A program made the position numbers and the translations under genes. From assembly GCA_001970955.1 (NCBI GenBank), contig MPUH01000771.1, positions 1 to 35,505 of the forward strand: 35,505 bases of DNA, read 5' to 3'. This document shows, piece by piece, positions 8,743 through 18,570 of this stretch; positions within the stretch are counted from its first letter, which is position 1; every line of letters begins with the position of its first letter. The DNA comes from Stentor coeruleus (Eukaryota > Ciliophora > Heterotrichea > Heterotrichida > Stentoridae). Under the pieces are notes generated by a model. That model was not told where the DNA came from, did no database searches, and saw only the letters and a program-made list of their open reading frames with translations.

Positions 8743-10439
8743 ATAAAAGGATTTATATAAGGGAAAGTTGAAGTTTTTTTTATATGATAAAGAATTTAAA
8801 GAAAATTTATAAGGAAAACATCTATTTAAGGATTAGAGAGTTGCTTTTAAAGAGGGTTGATTATATGTTTTAGATGAATAAAGGTAAAAGCTGAGTGATT
8901 TGAAAGTTGAGGATAAAGTTTATGGTTTTGTTGAGAAGTTTTTGTAGGATTTTTAATATTTTCACTTGATGGATTGTTGGTTTTATGTATAGGAATTTTT
9001 TAAATTTTTTTTGGTGTTTTAGAATTTTAAAGATTGCAGTGTATAATTAACAAAGAAATAATAAATTAAGCAAGATATTTTATAAAGTTAGGGTTGTTAT
9101 AAAAATATTAGAATTAGTATAAGAGTTTTATAATAAAATTTTGGATTATAGGTTTTTTAGAGACAAGTTATTACAAAGAATATTTTTGATGCTTTTGATA
9201 GATTTAGGAATTTTAGTTTTTGAAATATTCTAAGTGTTTTGGTAATCCTGAAACGGTTCATAATAAGTTTAATATTTCCATTTACATAAAATTTGTGTCG
9301 TCTAAATTATATAAGGAACTTTACAATGGTTGGGGAGAGGATATATTAAGCAGAAGTTAATAGGAAATGTATAAACAGAACGATTTGGCAAGGAAAATAA
9401 GATTGGATTTTAATATTAGTGTATACAAATACTATAAGTGTAAAGCTTAAAAGTTTAAGAATTTTATTTAAAAAATATTAGAAGTTAAGGAAATCTTTAG
9501 AGAAAAATAGTATGGATAAGATGTAGGGTAAATGCATAATGAAATCTAGTTAAAGCTCTATCTATACCAAATACAAAAATCATTAGTTTTGTTTATAATA
9601 ATATAAGCTCCAATATAAATAAAAGAAATCAAACTAGTATCTAATAGTATTAAAAAAATCATCAACCAAAAAACCTTATCATTTCGAAAAACACAACAAC
9701 CTTATTTCTTATCACCAATAAATTTAATTTCACTATCCATAAAACCATTTAGATTTCATTAGAAATAATTATATATACCTCGCTATAATACAAAATACTA
9801 TTATCCATTACAAAATTTTATATAAAAACCTTATCATCCACTTTAAAATCCTAAACATTTTACTATAATCCTTATCTATAAATACAACATTTCTTAAATA
9901 ATTTTCTCTTCCTCTTTTATTTTATAAGAAATAACTAACAAAATACACTATCATTATTTATCATAAACAAAATTTTATATATAAACACAAATACCAAAGT
10001 TATCGTTGGTACAAAAATATATATATAAAGAATTATAAAACTGGTAATACTAAAACAATAAGCTTTATAAAAACATATAGACTTTTTTTATATTAAAAAT
10101 ACGTAAAAATCTAAAAAATTATAAGAATGTTTATAAAAGTTATGCTTAAGTTATAGGTTTTTATGCAAATGAAACCAGATATTTTAGGTAAAAAGCTTAG
10201 TAGTTCAATAGAAGCTAATAAAGTAGAAGATTTATGATACTGGAGTGAAATATATAGTCTTTGAAGAAATAAGCAATTCCATATATAATTCATAAAACCC
10301 CGGAAAGCATCGAAAAGGAACTTTCATCGTTTTATTTTAAAAATCACTCTCGGACTTTGTTTATTCTTCATATAAACAAAATAAAAATCTATCATTACTA
10401 AATTAATCACCAGCATAATATACAATAATTAACTTACAG
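8743..10439. other. Long intergenic region with a sharp composition switch
   Basis: From 8743 to about 9540 the plus strand is C-poor: 8 C against 64 G in 8761-9060. From about 9550 to 9990 it is G-poor. This is the expected order for the 3' flank of one plus-strand gene followed by the 5' flank of the next. A short stretch at 10120-10290 reads like decayed coding sequence (separate entry). No intact gene was found. Confidence 0.6.
10120..10291 (+). pseudogene. Possible eroded coding relic
   Basis: A plus-strand frame through the ATG at 10169 reads MKPDILGKKLSSSIEANKVE and then meets TGA (10235), further sense codons (YWSEIYSL), a second TGA and finally TAA. Upstream in the same frame there is a TAG. 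The residue mixture is more protein-like than the flanking low-complexity DNA. No family is recognised and the call is weak. Confidence 0.25.
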
Positions 10440-10814
10440 ATGCAACTCAGATACCGTTCATCAAGAGATCTCTTCAACCTTGAAGCTTCACACACAGAAA
10501 TCATTACCGATTTCAAAGAACTTGACTGCTCAACTCCAGCAAAACAAGCAATTCTATCCCCTGAGCCTTCCCAAAAGAAGCGAAGAAACAAAAAATCCAA
10601 TCAAACAGCTCTAAGTGGTGTATTAGGACTAGCATCTTTAATAAGCGATCGTGATTTAGAAGATAAAAAACTCCCAGAACACTGGTTTCAGCAGTATCCA
10701 CTTTCAACAAACAATACATGGGATTATCTCCCAACGGGTATTCCATTACAAGGCAAGTCACTATTATCAGCGTCTTATGACGTTTATTATCAAGATAGAA
10801 ATCCTCTCAAGTAA
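10440..10814 (+). CDS. Small unknown basic protein
   Basis: A 124-residue protein from ATG 10440 to TAA. It has a polar N-terminal half with the basic cluster SQKKRRNKKSNQ (a candidate nuclear-localisation signal), a short hydrophobic helix GVLGLASLISDRDLEDKKLP, then an aromatic segment ending in WDYLPTGIPLQ and YDVYYQDRNPLK. There is no signal peptide and no Cys pattern. Family not recognised. Amino-acid use is balanced and not explained by base skew, which supports it being real. Shorter antisense frames across the same DNA are taken as shadows. Confidence 0.65.
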   Translation: MQLRYRSSRDLFNLEASHTEIITDFKELDCSTPAKQAILSPEPSQKKRRNKKSNQTALSGVLGLASLISDRDLEDKKLPEHWFQQYPLSTNNTWDYLPTGIPLQGKSLLSASYDVYYQDRNPLK

Positions 10815-10922
10815 GTAATCAATACACATTTAAACTAGGTTTTTTAAGATATTTAAGAATAGATTAGAGGTTTAGACAGGAATATATGATATAGACCATC
10901 TTCATTAACTGTCACTTGTTGT

Positions 10923-11222
10923 TTATGAGGAAGAAAATATTGACTTTTTGAATAGAGGCCGGTTTTGTTTTGGATTTGATATGAATTTGACGGATTTTAT
11001 AGAAGAGTTTATGGAAGATTTGGTTTGAGATTTTTGTGATGTGCCAGAATATGGGATTTTTATGGATGCTTGGCTTGGAGTTTTGGGGTTTGAAGATTTT
11101 GTTATGGGTTGTGTGAGTTTATGTGATGTTTGATTATTTTCGATTTTAGGTTTGGGAGAATTTTTTTGATTTGAGGATGGAGGCTGTTGTGTGGTTCTTT
11201 TAGGTGATAGTATAAAAAACAT
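10923..11222 (-). CDS. Doubtful ORF, Ser/Lys/Pro/Asn-rich
   Basis: A 99-residue open frame from ATG to TAA, almost wholly Ser, Lys, Pro, Asn, Gln, Thr and Ile, with very few Gly, Asp, Glu, Val or Ala. This is what a G-poor strand gives by itself, and the region lies in a C-poor stretch of the plus strand, so the frame may be a by-product of strand skew. In its favour, an uninterrupted 99 codons is unusual in such AT-rich DNA, and the DNA to its right has the composition of a minus-strand 5' flank. If real, it is a short disordered protein. Confidence 0.35.
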   Translation of the reverse strand: MFFILSPKRTTQQPPSSNQKNSPKPKIENNQTSHKLTQPITKSSNPKTPSQASIKIPYSGTSQKSQTKSSINSSIKSVKFISNPKQNRPLFKKSIFSSS

Positions 11223-12010
11223 AATTTTGCTTATGATTGAATTTGGTATTAAAAGGTTTTTTATAGGAGATTTAAGAGATTTTTATAGTATTGCTTTAGT
11301 TTTTTATAGGTTTTTTTAACTTTTTATGCAATTTTAAGTTGTGAAATTTTATAAAATTTAATTTTTAGTTGAAGTGATGAGAAAAAAGAGGAAATATTAG
11401 AGAATATTTTTGGGGATAAAATTTAGATAGGGAGATTAGGCTTGGCATTGGAATATTGATTATTTTAGATTTTGATCTTGTTTGTGATGTTATGCTTTAG
11501 ATGTAGTTTAAAAAATAGATTAAGGTTTAGATTGTAAAAGTGGAATATGATTGAAAATTTTATTTTTTGTGTTTTTGAAAATTAGCAAATGTTTTTCGGA
11601 TATTAAGCATATCATATAATTTATTAAGTTTTTTAATTAAGACACAAAGTAATAGTTGATAATATCTTATATTCTGTTATCTGCAACCTAAATTATTAGT
11701 TTTTATACTCTAAAGATTATCTTTTATATATAAAAATATAATTTCTCTTATAATATTACAACTTTAAATCCAACACAATCAATAAATATCACACCTCTTT
11801 CATTATAATTTCATAATAAACAACATCTTCATAAGAGAAAAAAATCTTATAAAAAACCCAAAAAATATTTCACATAATCCTACTACAAATTAAAAACCTT
11901 TAAATCCAAAACTAAGTCAAAATCTTCCTACAGAATCTTCAAATCAACCCAAAAATTTAATTTCAAGATTTAAAAAAAATATATCATAATCCTATACTAT
12001 ATTAATAATA
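11223..12010. other. Intergenic region ahead of the 335-residue gene
   Basis: The plus strand is C-poor to about 11560 and G-poor from about 11740 to 12010. The second part is the usual 5' flank of a plus-strand gene. No ORF or repeat stands out. Confidence 0.55.
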
Positions 12011-13018
12011 ATGGAAACTGGGCTATTCGAAGTAAAAGAAGCGAAAGTCCCAAAAAAAAAGATAGAAGATGATCTTATAATCCGTCACAAGCATTTAAAA
12101 AGGAAAATCGAAGCATTAAAAATCCAGAGGATGAAAGAAGCTGTTAACGGTATGCAAGATGCTCCTCAAATAAACCCAAACTCAAGAAGAATCGCTAATG
12201 AAAATGAGAAAAATCATAGACCAAGTCCTTCAAAGCTCCAACGAACACAAGAAATAATCATGAACTCTCGTTTTATGCCTAAAAAAGTGACCTTATCTCT
12301 TGACTCTCTTAAAAAATTCAATCATCAAAAAATCCTCTCATCAAAAGTCCTCCGTTATGAGCCAATGATAAATGGTCGTATTGAATCTCCAATAACTTTC
12401 CCATCTATAATCGACCCATTAAAAGCAAATAACGATATTACAGAAAATAACATCCCTTTACCCGCCGACATCCGTCAAAGAAATGAACTGCTTTTCAGTC
12501 TACGAAAAGAAACCTTATCTCGAGGTTTCAATCCAGAACCTGAAGAACCTCCATCAAATCCTTTAGGTTTACACGACCGGAATATCAAATGGCTTAAAGA
12601 AAAAGAAGCTAAAATCAAAGGCTTGAAAGTCAAATTTGACAGGAAAATTTCTGAAGGATGCACTTTTAAACCAGAATTGATTTCTAGGAAAAGTCAATCA
12701 TTAAATTCTACTCATAGGGCAATGTTTGCAGAAACTTCATATACTGAACTTTATGCAAGGAAAAAAAATATATCAGTTATTAGGAAGGTATCTTGTTGTA
12801 AGACAGAAAGGACGATATCCCAAGAAACTAAGCCATGTTCGGTGTTGAATTCAGTTAGAAATTATCAAAAAGGGGAATATAGAAGTGAGAGTTCTTGTGT
12901 TAGATATCTTGGATTAAGCCCTGTGTCTTTATCTTTTGGGTATGTATCGGGATACTCAAGTCAAATGAGAATTAAAGCTAGACCGATGATTGATTATAAG
13001 TCTTTGAATTTTAGATAA
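12011..13018 (+). CDS. Basic unknown protein with PQIN and CTFKP motifs
   Basis: A 335-residue basic protein. The N-terminus is a Lys/Arg/Glu-rich helix (residues 10-45), followed by PQINPNSRRIA (52-62). The middle is Ser/Pro/Lys-rich, and residues 217-223 read CTFKPEL after a long charged helix (NIKWLKEKEAKIKGLKVK). The pairing of a PxINxxSRxIA-type motif with CTFxPxL is familiar from large, poorly characterised ciliate and trypanosome proteins; this is from memory and gives no function. The C-terminal third is Ser/Tyr-rich. There are no membrane segments. The stop is TAA. It converges on the FKBP/TPR gene with 71 nt between. Confidence 0.75.
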   Translation: METGLFEVKEAKVPKKKIEDDLIIRHKHLKRKIEALKIQRMKEAVNGMQDAPQINPNSRRIANENEKNHRPSPSKLQRTQEIIMNSRFMPKKVTLSLDSLKKFNHQKILSSKVLRYEPMINGRIESPITFPSIIDPLKANNDITENNIPLPADIRQRNELLFSLRKETLSRGFNPEPEEPPSNPLGLHDRNIKWLKEKEAKIKGLKVKFDRKISEGCTFKPELISRKSQSLNSTHRAMFAETSYTELYARKKNISVIRKVSCCKTERTISQETKPCSVLNSVRNYQKGEYRSESSCVRYLGLSPVSLSFGYVSGYSSQMRIKARPMIDYKSLNFR

Positions 13019-13089
13019 TATCATGATTTTTTATATAAAGGTTTTTATTTCAGATATAAATCTTAGATTCCCCAAAAATCTTAATCATC

Positions 13090-14907
13090 CTAACTATTAT
13101 CAACTCCTCCAGTTTCACTCATTAGCAAATTAACAGCATCAACTGAATTCAAATTAACACCTTTTGTTTGTAGCTGGTTCAACCATTGCATAATATTCTG
13201 TTCCTGTTCATCTTCTTCCTTATCTTCTTCTTCTTGTTTTATTTTTATCATCCTCTCTTCATCCTCTTTAGCTTGTTTTTCCCAGTTTTCTTTAATGAAA
13301 ACTTTTCTCAGAACATTTTTTTGTTTTTCTGTTTCCCCTTTGATTTTCTTATCAAGTTCCCTTAAAAACTCTCTACATTTCCAATCTTTTGGTTCAATTT
13401 CAAGAGCTTTAACAATATCTTCTCTAGCTTCATTTAACTGTCCTTTAATCTCATAAGCTTTACCTCTTCGAAATAGAACTTTTGAGTTTTTTGCATTTAT
13501 TTCTAAAGCTAAACCACAGAATTCAAAAACTTTTTTTAAGTTTTTTTCTATGAAATCCTTATCTTTACTTTCTTCAGCATCTAATAAATGGACTAAAGCA
13601 AGATTTCCTAATACTGGTTCTTTTATTTCGATATACTTATTTTTAATCACTTGATCTAATGTTTCGAATTGATTAGCTCTAAGTACTAAAGATGAGTTTA
13701 TAGTATTATAAAGGGATTTAGCTTCACTTCGGATGTTTGATCGAAAAAGTCGGTTCGCTATGTTTTTGATTTGATGACAGGCTTGCAATTTCTCTTCAAG
13801 TGTTTTGTTTTTAGTCTCTGGGAGGATTTCAAGATACTCTTTTAAAGTAAATTTTAGCCAAAGGGTTTCTTTTTCAAGGTTATCTTCATACATATGTGTC
13901 CCAGGCGGACATACAATAAAACTAACTTCTCCTTTGCGCATTGTTTTCATAAGCATGCTTTGTCCTACAGGGTAAATTTTCCCTTCTTTAACAAAACTAA
14001 TAACTTCTTCTTTTTTTTTCTGAAACTGATAACTATCTTCAAGCCATCCTTCAATTTCAATCCAAGCCTTATTAGCATTAAAAATAACATCCCCTTCTCC
14101 TTCTTGAATAACTCTTTTAATAACCCCACATCCTAATTCACATTCTCTAAGATAAGGTACTTTTTGTGGATAAAGTGCATTATTCATTTCACTTATATAT
14201 AATAATTGTATACTAAACCATAAATCTGACTTGTATCTATATTTAAAATATCCTTCTGGTGCATGAACAAGACAATCTTCACCTTCACGCATAGTCATAA
14301 GTGCATAATATATAGCTAAATGAGTATCAGAAGGTGGGATTTTAGGTAAAATATGACTTTTATTTGTATAAGGTTCAAGTTCACAACCATCAGGTTTATA
14401 AATTGTATAATAATATGTGACTAAAGTATTGATATTTGGACATTTACCAATTCCTTCACTTATAACTCTTTTTTTTAAACATTTTGTAGGACCAATTTTA
14501 TGTTCACGTAAGAACTTCCATTGATTAGGTAAAGATAAATCAAAATGCTCAAAAGTTGTTATTCGGATTTTATATATTAAATCCTCCCAAGGCTCATCGT
14601 TTTCTTGATGAAATCCTGCTGGTATTGAAATAAACCCTTCTTCGTTTAAACGCATTGTTATGAGGACTTGATGAAATGCTGGAAGGGATGCTTCTGGGTC
14701 TTCTAAATGGGCAAATGATAGACGAAATGAACCTTGGGCTGGATTTTCTACTTGGACTAAGTCTGAAGATCTGAAGATTTTTATGTCGTATTTGATCAGT
14801 GTGTTTGGCTGAGCATAGTCTCCAAAGCCTTCTTTGACTACTCTTTTTGTTGTGTTACAGGAATGGAACTTGTGCTCGCGGAGGAAGACTTTTGCCAGGC
14901 TTTCCAT
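13090..14907 (-). CDS. Three-domain FKBP-like and TPR protein
   Basis: A 605-residue protein in the layout of FKBP51/52 and plant ROF/FKBP62. Three FKBP-like repeats each open with a related phrase: FLREHKF near residue 10, FLREHKI near 133 and YLRECEL near 249, each followed by KRVxxEGxGD/K. Helical TPR units lie between about 370 and 530, including KVLFRRGKAYEIKGQLNEA. An acidic C-terminal stretch (KQEEEDKEEDEQEQN) precedes the end. In this family the TPR region docks on the C-terminus of Hsp90 and the FKBP domains are prolyl isomerases or inactive protein-binding modules. The Phe-Asp and Trp residues of an active FKBP pocket are not obvious in any of the three, so I infer a co-chaperone with degenerate isomerase domains. 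The stop is TAG. The start is the first ATG after a C-poor flank. Confidence 0.8.
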   Translation of the reverse strand: MESLAKVFLREHKFHSCNTTKRVVKEGFGDYAQPNTLIKYDIKIFRSSDLVQVENPAQGSFRLSFAHLEDPEASLPAFHQVLITMRLNEEGFISIPAGFHQENDEPWEDLIYKIRITTFEHFDLSLPNQWKFLREHKIGPTKCLKKRVISEGIGKCPNINTLVTYYYTIYKPDGCELEPYTNKSHILPKIPPSDTHLAIYYALMTMREGEDCLVHAPEGYFKYRYKSDLWFSIQLLYISEMNNALYPQKVPYLRECELGCGVIKRVIQEGEGDVIFNANKAWIEIEGWLEDSYQFQKKKEEVISFVKEGKIYPVGQSMLMKTMRKGEVSFIVCPPGTHMYEDNLEKETLWLKFTLKEYLEILPETKNKTLEEKLQACHQIKNIANRLFRSNIRSEAKSLYNTINSSLVLRANQFETLDQVIKNKYIEIKEPVLGNLALVHLLDAEESKDKDFIEKNLKKVFEFCGLALEINAKNSKVLFRRGKAYEIKGQLNEAREDIVKALEIEPKDWKCREFLRELDKKIKGETEKQKNVLRKVFIKENWEKQAKEDEERMIKIKQEEEDKEEDEQEQNIMQWLNQLQTKGVNLNSVDAVNLLMSETGGVDNS

Positions 14908-15539
14908 TTTTTATGGATTTGATAGGAAGATTAGATTTGATAATTTGGTATTTTATAATTGGATTTTATTTGATAAGAAAAGTGGATGGTTGTGGAGTAT
15001 AGAGTGAAAAGATTAGATTTAAGATTTTTAATAAGAGAAATAGGTTGAGGGTGTATTTTTTATAAGATATTATTTGTAATTTATTACATTTTTGTGCTTT
15101 TTTAATAGTTAAGATGCAGTTTTTTTATAATAAAGTTGTTAGGTTTTTTTTTGGTAATTTGTTGTTAAATTTTTTGCTTTAATTCATAAGGTTTTTTTAT
15201 ATGGTTCTTAGGCTTGTAATATGATATATTTTAACATAAATATAATGTAAATCTCTACCTAATATCATTAGTATTAGTTAGGAATTATCGCTTGACTATT
15301 GTCCAGCCCTTGTACCTAATATCATATTATAGTAAACACAATTAAATCTTCCTATAATCCTCATCATATCCCTACTTTTTTTCTATCAAATCCCAACATC
15401 AATTCAATTATCCAAAAAACATTCCCAACCCAAAAATTCGTCAAATTCTCAAATGCGATTTGATAATTCCCTAAATCCTATTCTTTCCTCATCAAACAAT
15501 CACATCCTACATTGTTGAAAAAATCATGTAAAATAAAAA
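14908..15539. other. Divergent intergenic region with a skew switch
   Basis: From 14908 to about 15230 the plus strand is C-poor (5' flank of the FKBP/TPR gene). From about 15340 to 15539 it is G-poor (5' flank of the SDR gene). The 13-mer TACCTAATATCAT occurs at 15256-15268 and 15313-15325, on the boundary between the two halves, together with partly inverted CCTAA/TTAGG elements. This is a candidate shared promoter core. Confidence 0.5.
15256..15325. promoter_or_regulatory. Paired 13-mer at the centre of a divergent promoter region
   Basis: TACCTAATATCAT is present twice, starts 57 nt apart, between the divergent FKBP/TPR and SDR genes and at the point where the base skew changes sign. A regulatory role is inferred from position only. 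Confidence 0.25.
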
Positions 15540-16469
15540 ATGTCAGTTCTCTGGTATTTCGAACTTGTTGGGGTAATAATCGCAGGGTTAATGTTTTTTG
15601 ACTGGTTCTGTGAGTTTTATTATTACCTTCGAGCATACTGCGCTCATAAAAACCTCAAAAAATATGGTCGAGAGTCTTGGGCTCTAATAACCGGTGCTAC
15701 AGATGGTATAGGATTAGGTTTTGCTAAAGTTTTAGCTAAAAACAACTTCAACATTATCCTAGTATCCCGAAATCCAGATAAATTAGCATCAGTTGAAGGT
15801 GAAATCAAAAGTTATGGAGTCCAAGCGATAAGTATATCAAAAGATTTTTCAAAATGTCCAGAAAATCCTGAAGAATTCTTCAACGACATAGATGAAAAAA
15901 CTAGAGATCTTGATGTGAGTATATTAGTAAATAATATAGGCTGGGCAGTTGCAGGACATTTTCATGATAGCACCCCTCAAGAAGTTGCGAATCAGAATGC
16001 GTTGAATATATGGCCGATTGTGTATATGACTAAAATTTTCGCTAGAAGGATGCTGAATAGAGCATTTCCAAGTGCGATTATAAATCTAAGTTCTGTTGGA
16101 TCTTTAGTTCCTGTATCTGGGCTTACAGTTTATTGTGCTGGAAAAAGTTTTGATCATTTGTTTACTTTAGATGCTAATGAAGAAATAAGATATTTAGCTA
16201 AGAATGAAAAACTTAAAGGAATTGATATGCTTAGTTTACAACCTGGGCTTGTTCAAACACCACTTATTAAGGATTTTTATAGTAAACCTTTAGTTATATC
16301 CCCTGAGTCTTGTGCAGAAAATGCTCTTAGGGTATTAGGGAAAGTTAATTATTCTAGTGTTCATTGGAAACATATGATTTATGCGATGGGGTATAGAAAT
16401 ATTCCTTGGTATATTAATGCTAAGGTTTCTTTAAAAACTCTACTTAAAAGCAATAAGAGAAATAGTTAA
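15540..16469 (+). CDS. Very-long-chain 3-oxoacyl-CoA reductase / 17-beta-HSD12-type SDR
   Basis: A 309-residue short-chain dehydrogenase of the HSD17B12/IFA38/KCR type (that group is close to 310 residues). It has an N-terminal hydrophobic segment at about 6-30, the NADPH-binding TGATDGIG at residues 51-58, NNIG at 131-134, the catalytic Ser in INLSSVGS (about 184-185), and Tyr198 and Lys202 in YCAGK. The family reduces 3-oxoacyl-CoA in the second step of very-long-chain fatty acid elongation on the ER, with NADPH as donor; some members act on steroids. No C-terminal KKxx retrieval signal is seen (the end is KSNKRNS). All catalytic residues are present, so the enzyme should be active; substrate choice between acyl-CoA and steroid cannot be decided from sequence. 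The stop is TAA. Confidence 0.88.
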   Translation: MSVLWYFELVGVIIAGLMFFDWFCEFYYYLRAYCAHKNLKKYGRESWALITGATDGIGLGFAKVLAKNNFNIILVSRNPDKLASVEGEIKSYGVQAISISKDFSKCPENPEEFFNDIDEKTRDLDVSILVNNIGWAVAGHFHDSTPQEVANQNALNIWPIVYMTKIFARRMLNRAFPSAIINLSSVGSLVPVSGLTVYCAGKSFDHLFTLDANEEIRYLAKNEKLKGIDMLSLQPGLVQTPLIKDFYSKPLVISPESCAENALRVLGKVNYSSVHWKHMIYAMGYRNIPWYINAKVSLKTLLKSNKRNS

Positions 16470-16665
16470 AGTAAAGTAATTATTGGCTTGCTTATAGAAA
16501 GTGATTATAAGTTTTTAAAAGTTTTGGGTTTATTTTTTATATTTTTCTTCCATCTCATTTTATCTCCTTTTAACAGAACATTTTAATAAAACCATCTCCT
16601 CCTAAAACCCAGCATTCCTCAAAACCCTAAACAATTCATTAAAACATAATCCTTATAATTCAATC
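16470..16665. other. Convergent spacer with a skew switch
   Basis: The plus strand is C-poor to about 16545 (3' flank of the SDR) and then G-poor (3' flank of the minus-strand gene). It is a compact example of the general skew rule. Confidence 0.5.
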
Positions 16666-17130
16666 CTAAGAGCTATTTAAATTGATTTCATGATCAATCA
16701 CTTTATCAAATTCATCATCAGACAGTTTATTCTTACTATCGACAATCTGAACAATAGGTCCCATTTCACTACTCATTTCCTCAAAGAGTTGCTGAGTTTT
16801 TTCATGTCTTTCCTATATGAATTTTACAAGTTTCTGATCAAAGTTAGCTTGATTTTTAGCAACTAAACTTTTAAGATAAGTAATTTCATTCTCATATTGT
16901 TCGACTAATTTACGCTTTGTTTCACGTTCACGTTTAAGTTCTTCTTTAAGGTAAGAACTGTCTTTTGGCTCTTCTTTGAATAATTTTAAGTCTTTTGGTT
17001 CTTCTAGTTCTTCCTCACCAAGTTCAGAGTACTTTTTTGTTGAGGGTTTTGTTGATTCGACATGTTTGCCATAGAAAAACCCTCCAATTGCTGATAGCAC
17101 ACAGAGGACAATCCAGAGGAATTCTGCCAT
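16666..17130 (-). CDS. Small membrane-anchored coiled-coil protein, one 15-nt intron
   Basis: Exon 1 runs from ATG 17130 to 16828 and exon 2 from 16812 to TAG 16666-16668. Removing 16813-16827 keeps frame and gives 149 residues. Unspliced, the frame ends inside the intron at TAG. The N-terminus MAEFLWIVLCVLSAIGGFFYG is one hydrophobic segment (signal anchor), followed by a Lys/Glu-rich linker and a coiled coil (about 60-125) that continues across the splice site (DQKL then ERHEKTQQLFEEM). The acidic C-terminus reads SDDEFDKVIDHEINLNSS. Likely a single-pass protein with its charged part in the cytosol; family not recognised. Confidence 0.8.
16813..16827 (-). other. 15-nt intron
   Basis: On the minus strand it reads GTAAAATTCATATAG. 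It carries GT...AG ends and an A at position 10, has the length typical of heterotrich introns, and its removal restores a longer frame with a natural C-terminus. Confidence 0.88.
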
Positions 17131-17690
17131 TTTATACCTTAAAAGAGGATTAGGTATTTTTTAAAGGAAGATAATTAGAATGAAGTATAAGGTTTTTAGG
17201 GGATTTTGTGTATGAAGCGATTTAAAAAATATCCAGATTTTGGTTTTATAGAGTATTTAATAAGATATGATTTGTTAATTTTATATGTAAATAATCATAT
17301 TGACAGAATGAAGAAAATGCTTTAGAAGGTTTAATATAATTATTTCACAATATAAAATTTATAATCAAGTTAACTCATATTATTAACTATATTATGCTAT
17401 TAAACAACATATTTTAAAATGACTTATAAAAATATTATTAATATAACCATTAGTGTAATAAATTATCTTACACCAATATCTAGTCTTCAAAAAAAATCTA
17501 CTCTAATCATAAGTATTCTATAAACCCTAAACTTCAACAACAACTCATCTTAAAAAATTATTCAAAATTTTTTTTCTATCTAAATAACTCCTCATAACCT
17601 TTAAAAAATCTCCCAAACTCTTATTATTTAAAAAAAAAATCCAACATCAGAAAAACATAAACCTTTAACTTAATATGGACAATAAACTTT
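17131..17690. other. Divergent intergenic region
   Basis: C-poor on the plus strand at the left and G-poor from about 17450 to 17690, the usual pair of 5' flanks for diverging genes. Strongly AT-rich in the middle. No ORF is seen. An ATG at 17675, 16 nt upstream of the chosen start of the next gene, opens only a short frame. Confidence 0.5.
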
Positions 17691-18467
17691 ATGTATTGCG
17701 ATTCCAACCCAAAAAGCAAACTACACATATGGAAAGATAGTATTCATGACCTTAACAATTCACTAGAAAACAAATCCAAACTTCCAAGTGGTGAACTGTC
17801 TATAATAAAAAAAGGGGATAAACTATGTTTAAGACCTTTATCCCCATATCGGTACATCTGTACTCCGAAAATTAACAAAGACTTATGTTCAGACATATCA
17901 GAAAGTTCTGTTGAAATAGAACCTCAATGCCATCAGAGAAGTTCTACAACAATAATCAATGATATAGCTCAATCATATACATTCATCCCTGCTATAAAAA
18001 AAACACAAGAATCAATTCATGATGAAGATTCTATATCAAATAGCTCTAAAGATCATAGTGAAGATGATTATAAAAACTCAATTCTCGCATCAACTGTCGA
18101 CCCTAAAAGTTTTCTTCGTAAACCCAAACTAAATCAAGGTCAAGTCTCAACAATTCTCACTATTTCAAGCACTTCATCAGAAAAAAATGCACCAAAAAAG
18201 CTTGTTTCACATAGAAATTACAAACGGGTAAACCAAGAGCCAAGAAACTCAATATTCGAGTCAGTTACAGCTTTTTGTAAAAAATGTGGCCAAAACACCG
18301 TAACAGAAGTTATAGAAAACATCTATGTAGGTACATTGTAAGAGATATTTAGCTGGGAAAAACTGTTTTGTAATATTTGTTATTCAGACAATACACTTCG
18401 TGAGTTTACTCATATATGTAAAAACTGTGAAACACCTGTATTTCAAATAAAGCTAAGAGTTGAATAA
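17691..18467 (+). CDS. LITAF-like zinc-ribbon protein, one 15-nt intron
   Basis: Exon 1 is 17691-18337 and exon 2 is 18353 to TAA 18465-18467. Splicing out 18338-18352 keeps frame and gives 253 residues. The first 185 residues are polar, Ser/Lys-rich and probably disordered. The C-terminus carries three CxxC pairs: Cys196/199 (CKKCGQNT), Cys222/225 (LFCNICYSD) and Cys238/241 (HICKNCETP). The first and last pairs with the HxCxxC end match the LITAF (SIMPLE-like) zinc domain, a monotopic domain that sits on endosomal or lysosomal membranes; the stretch between them is only weakly hydrophobic, so membrane insertion is uncertain. Without splicing, the last two CxxC pairs are lost. Zinc binding is inferred from the cysteine pattern. 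Confidence 0.8.
18338..18352 (+). other. 15-nt intron
   Basis: GTAAGAGATATTTAG, with GT...AG ends and A at position 10. It splits a Phe codon (TT|C). Its removal joins the first CxxC pair to the two others of the zinc domain. Confidence 0.9.
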
Positions 18468-18570
18468 TTTTCAATAATAATACTTTTTTGTATAAAATGT
18501 ATTGAATAGAATTTAACCGGCTAATGGATATGTAAATTATGTCTAAAAGTTTTTTTCTAATGTACAACAG

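Noticed and set aside
10403-10761. Two minus-strand frames across the 124-residue gene
   Set aside because: They overlap the plus-strand gene and contain Cys/Leu/Phe runs typical of shadows. The plus-strand product has a more balanced composition.
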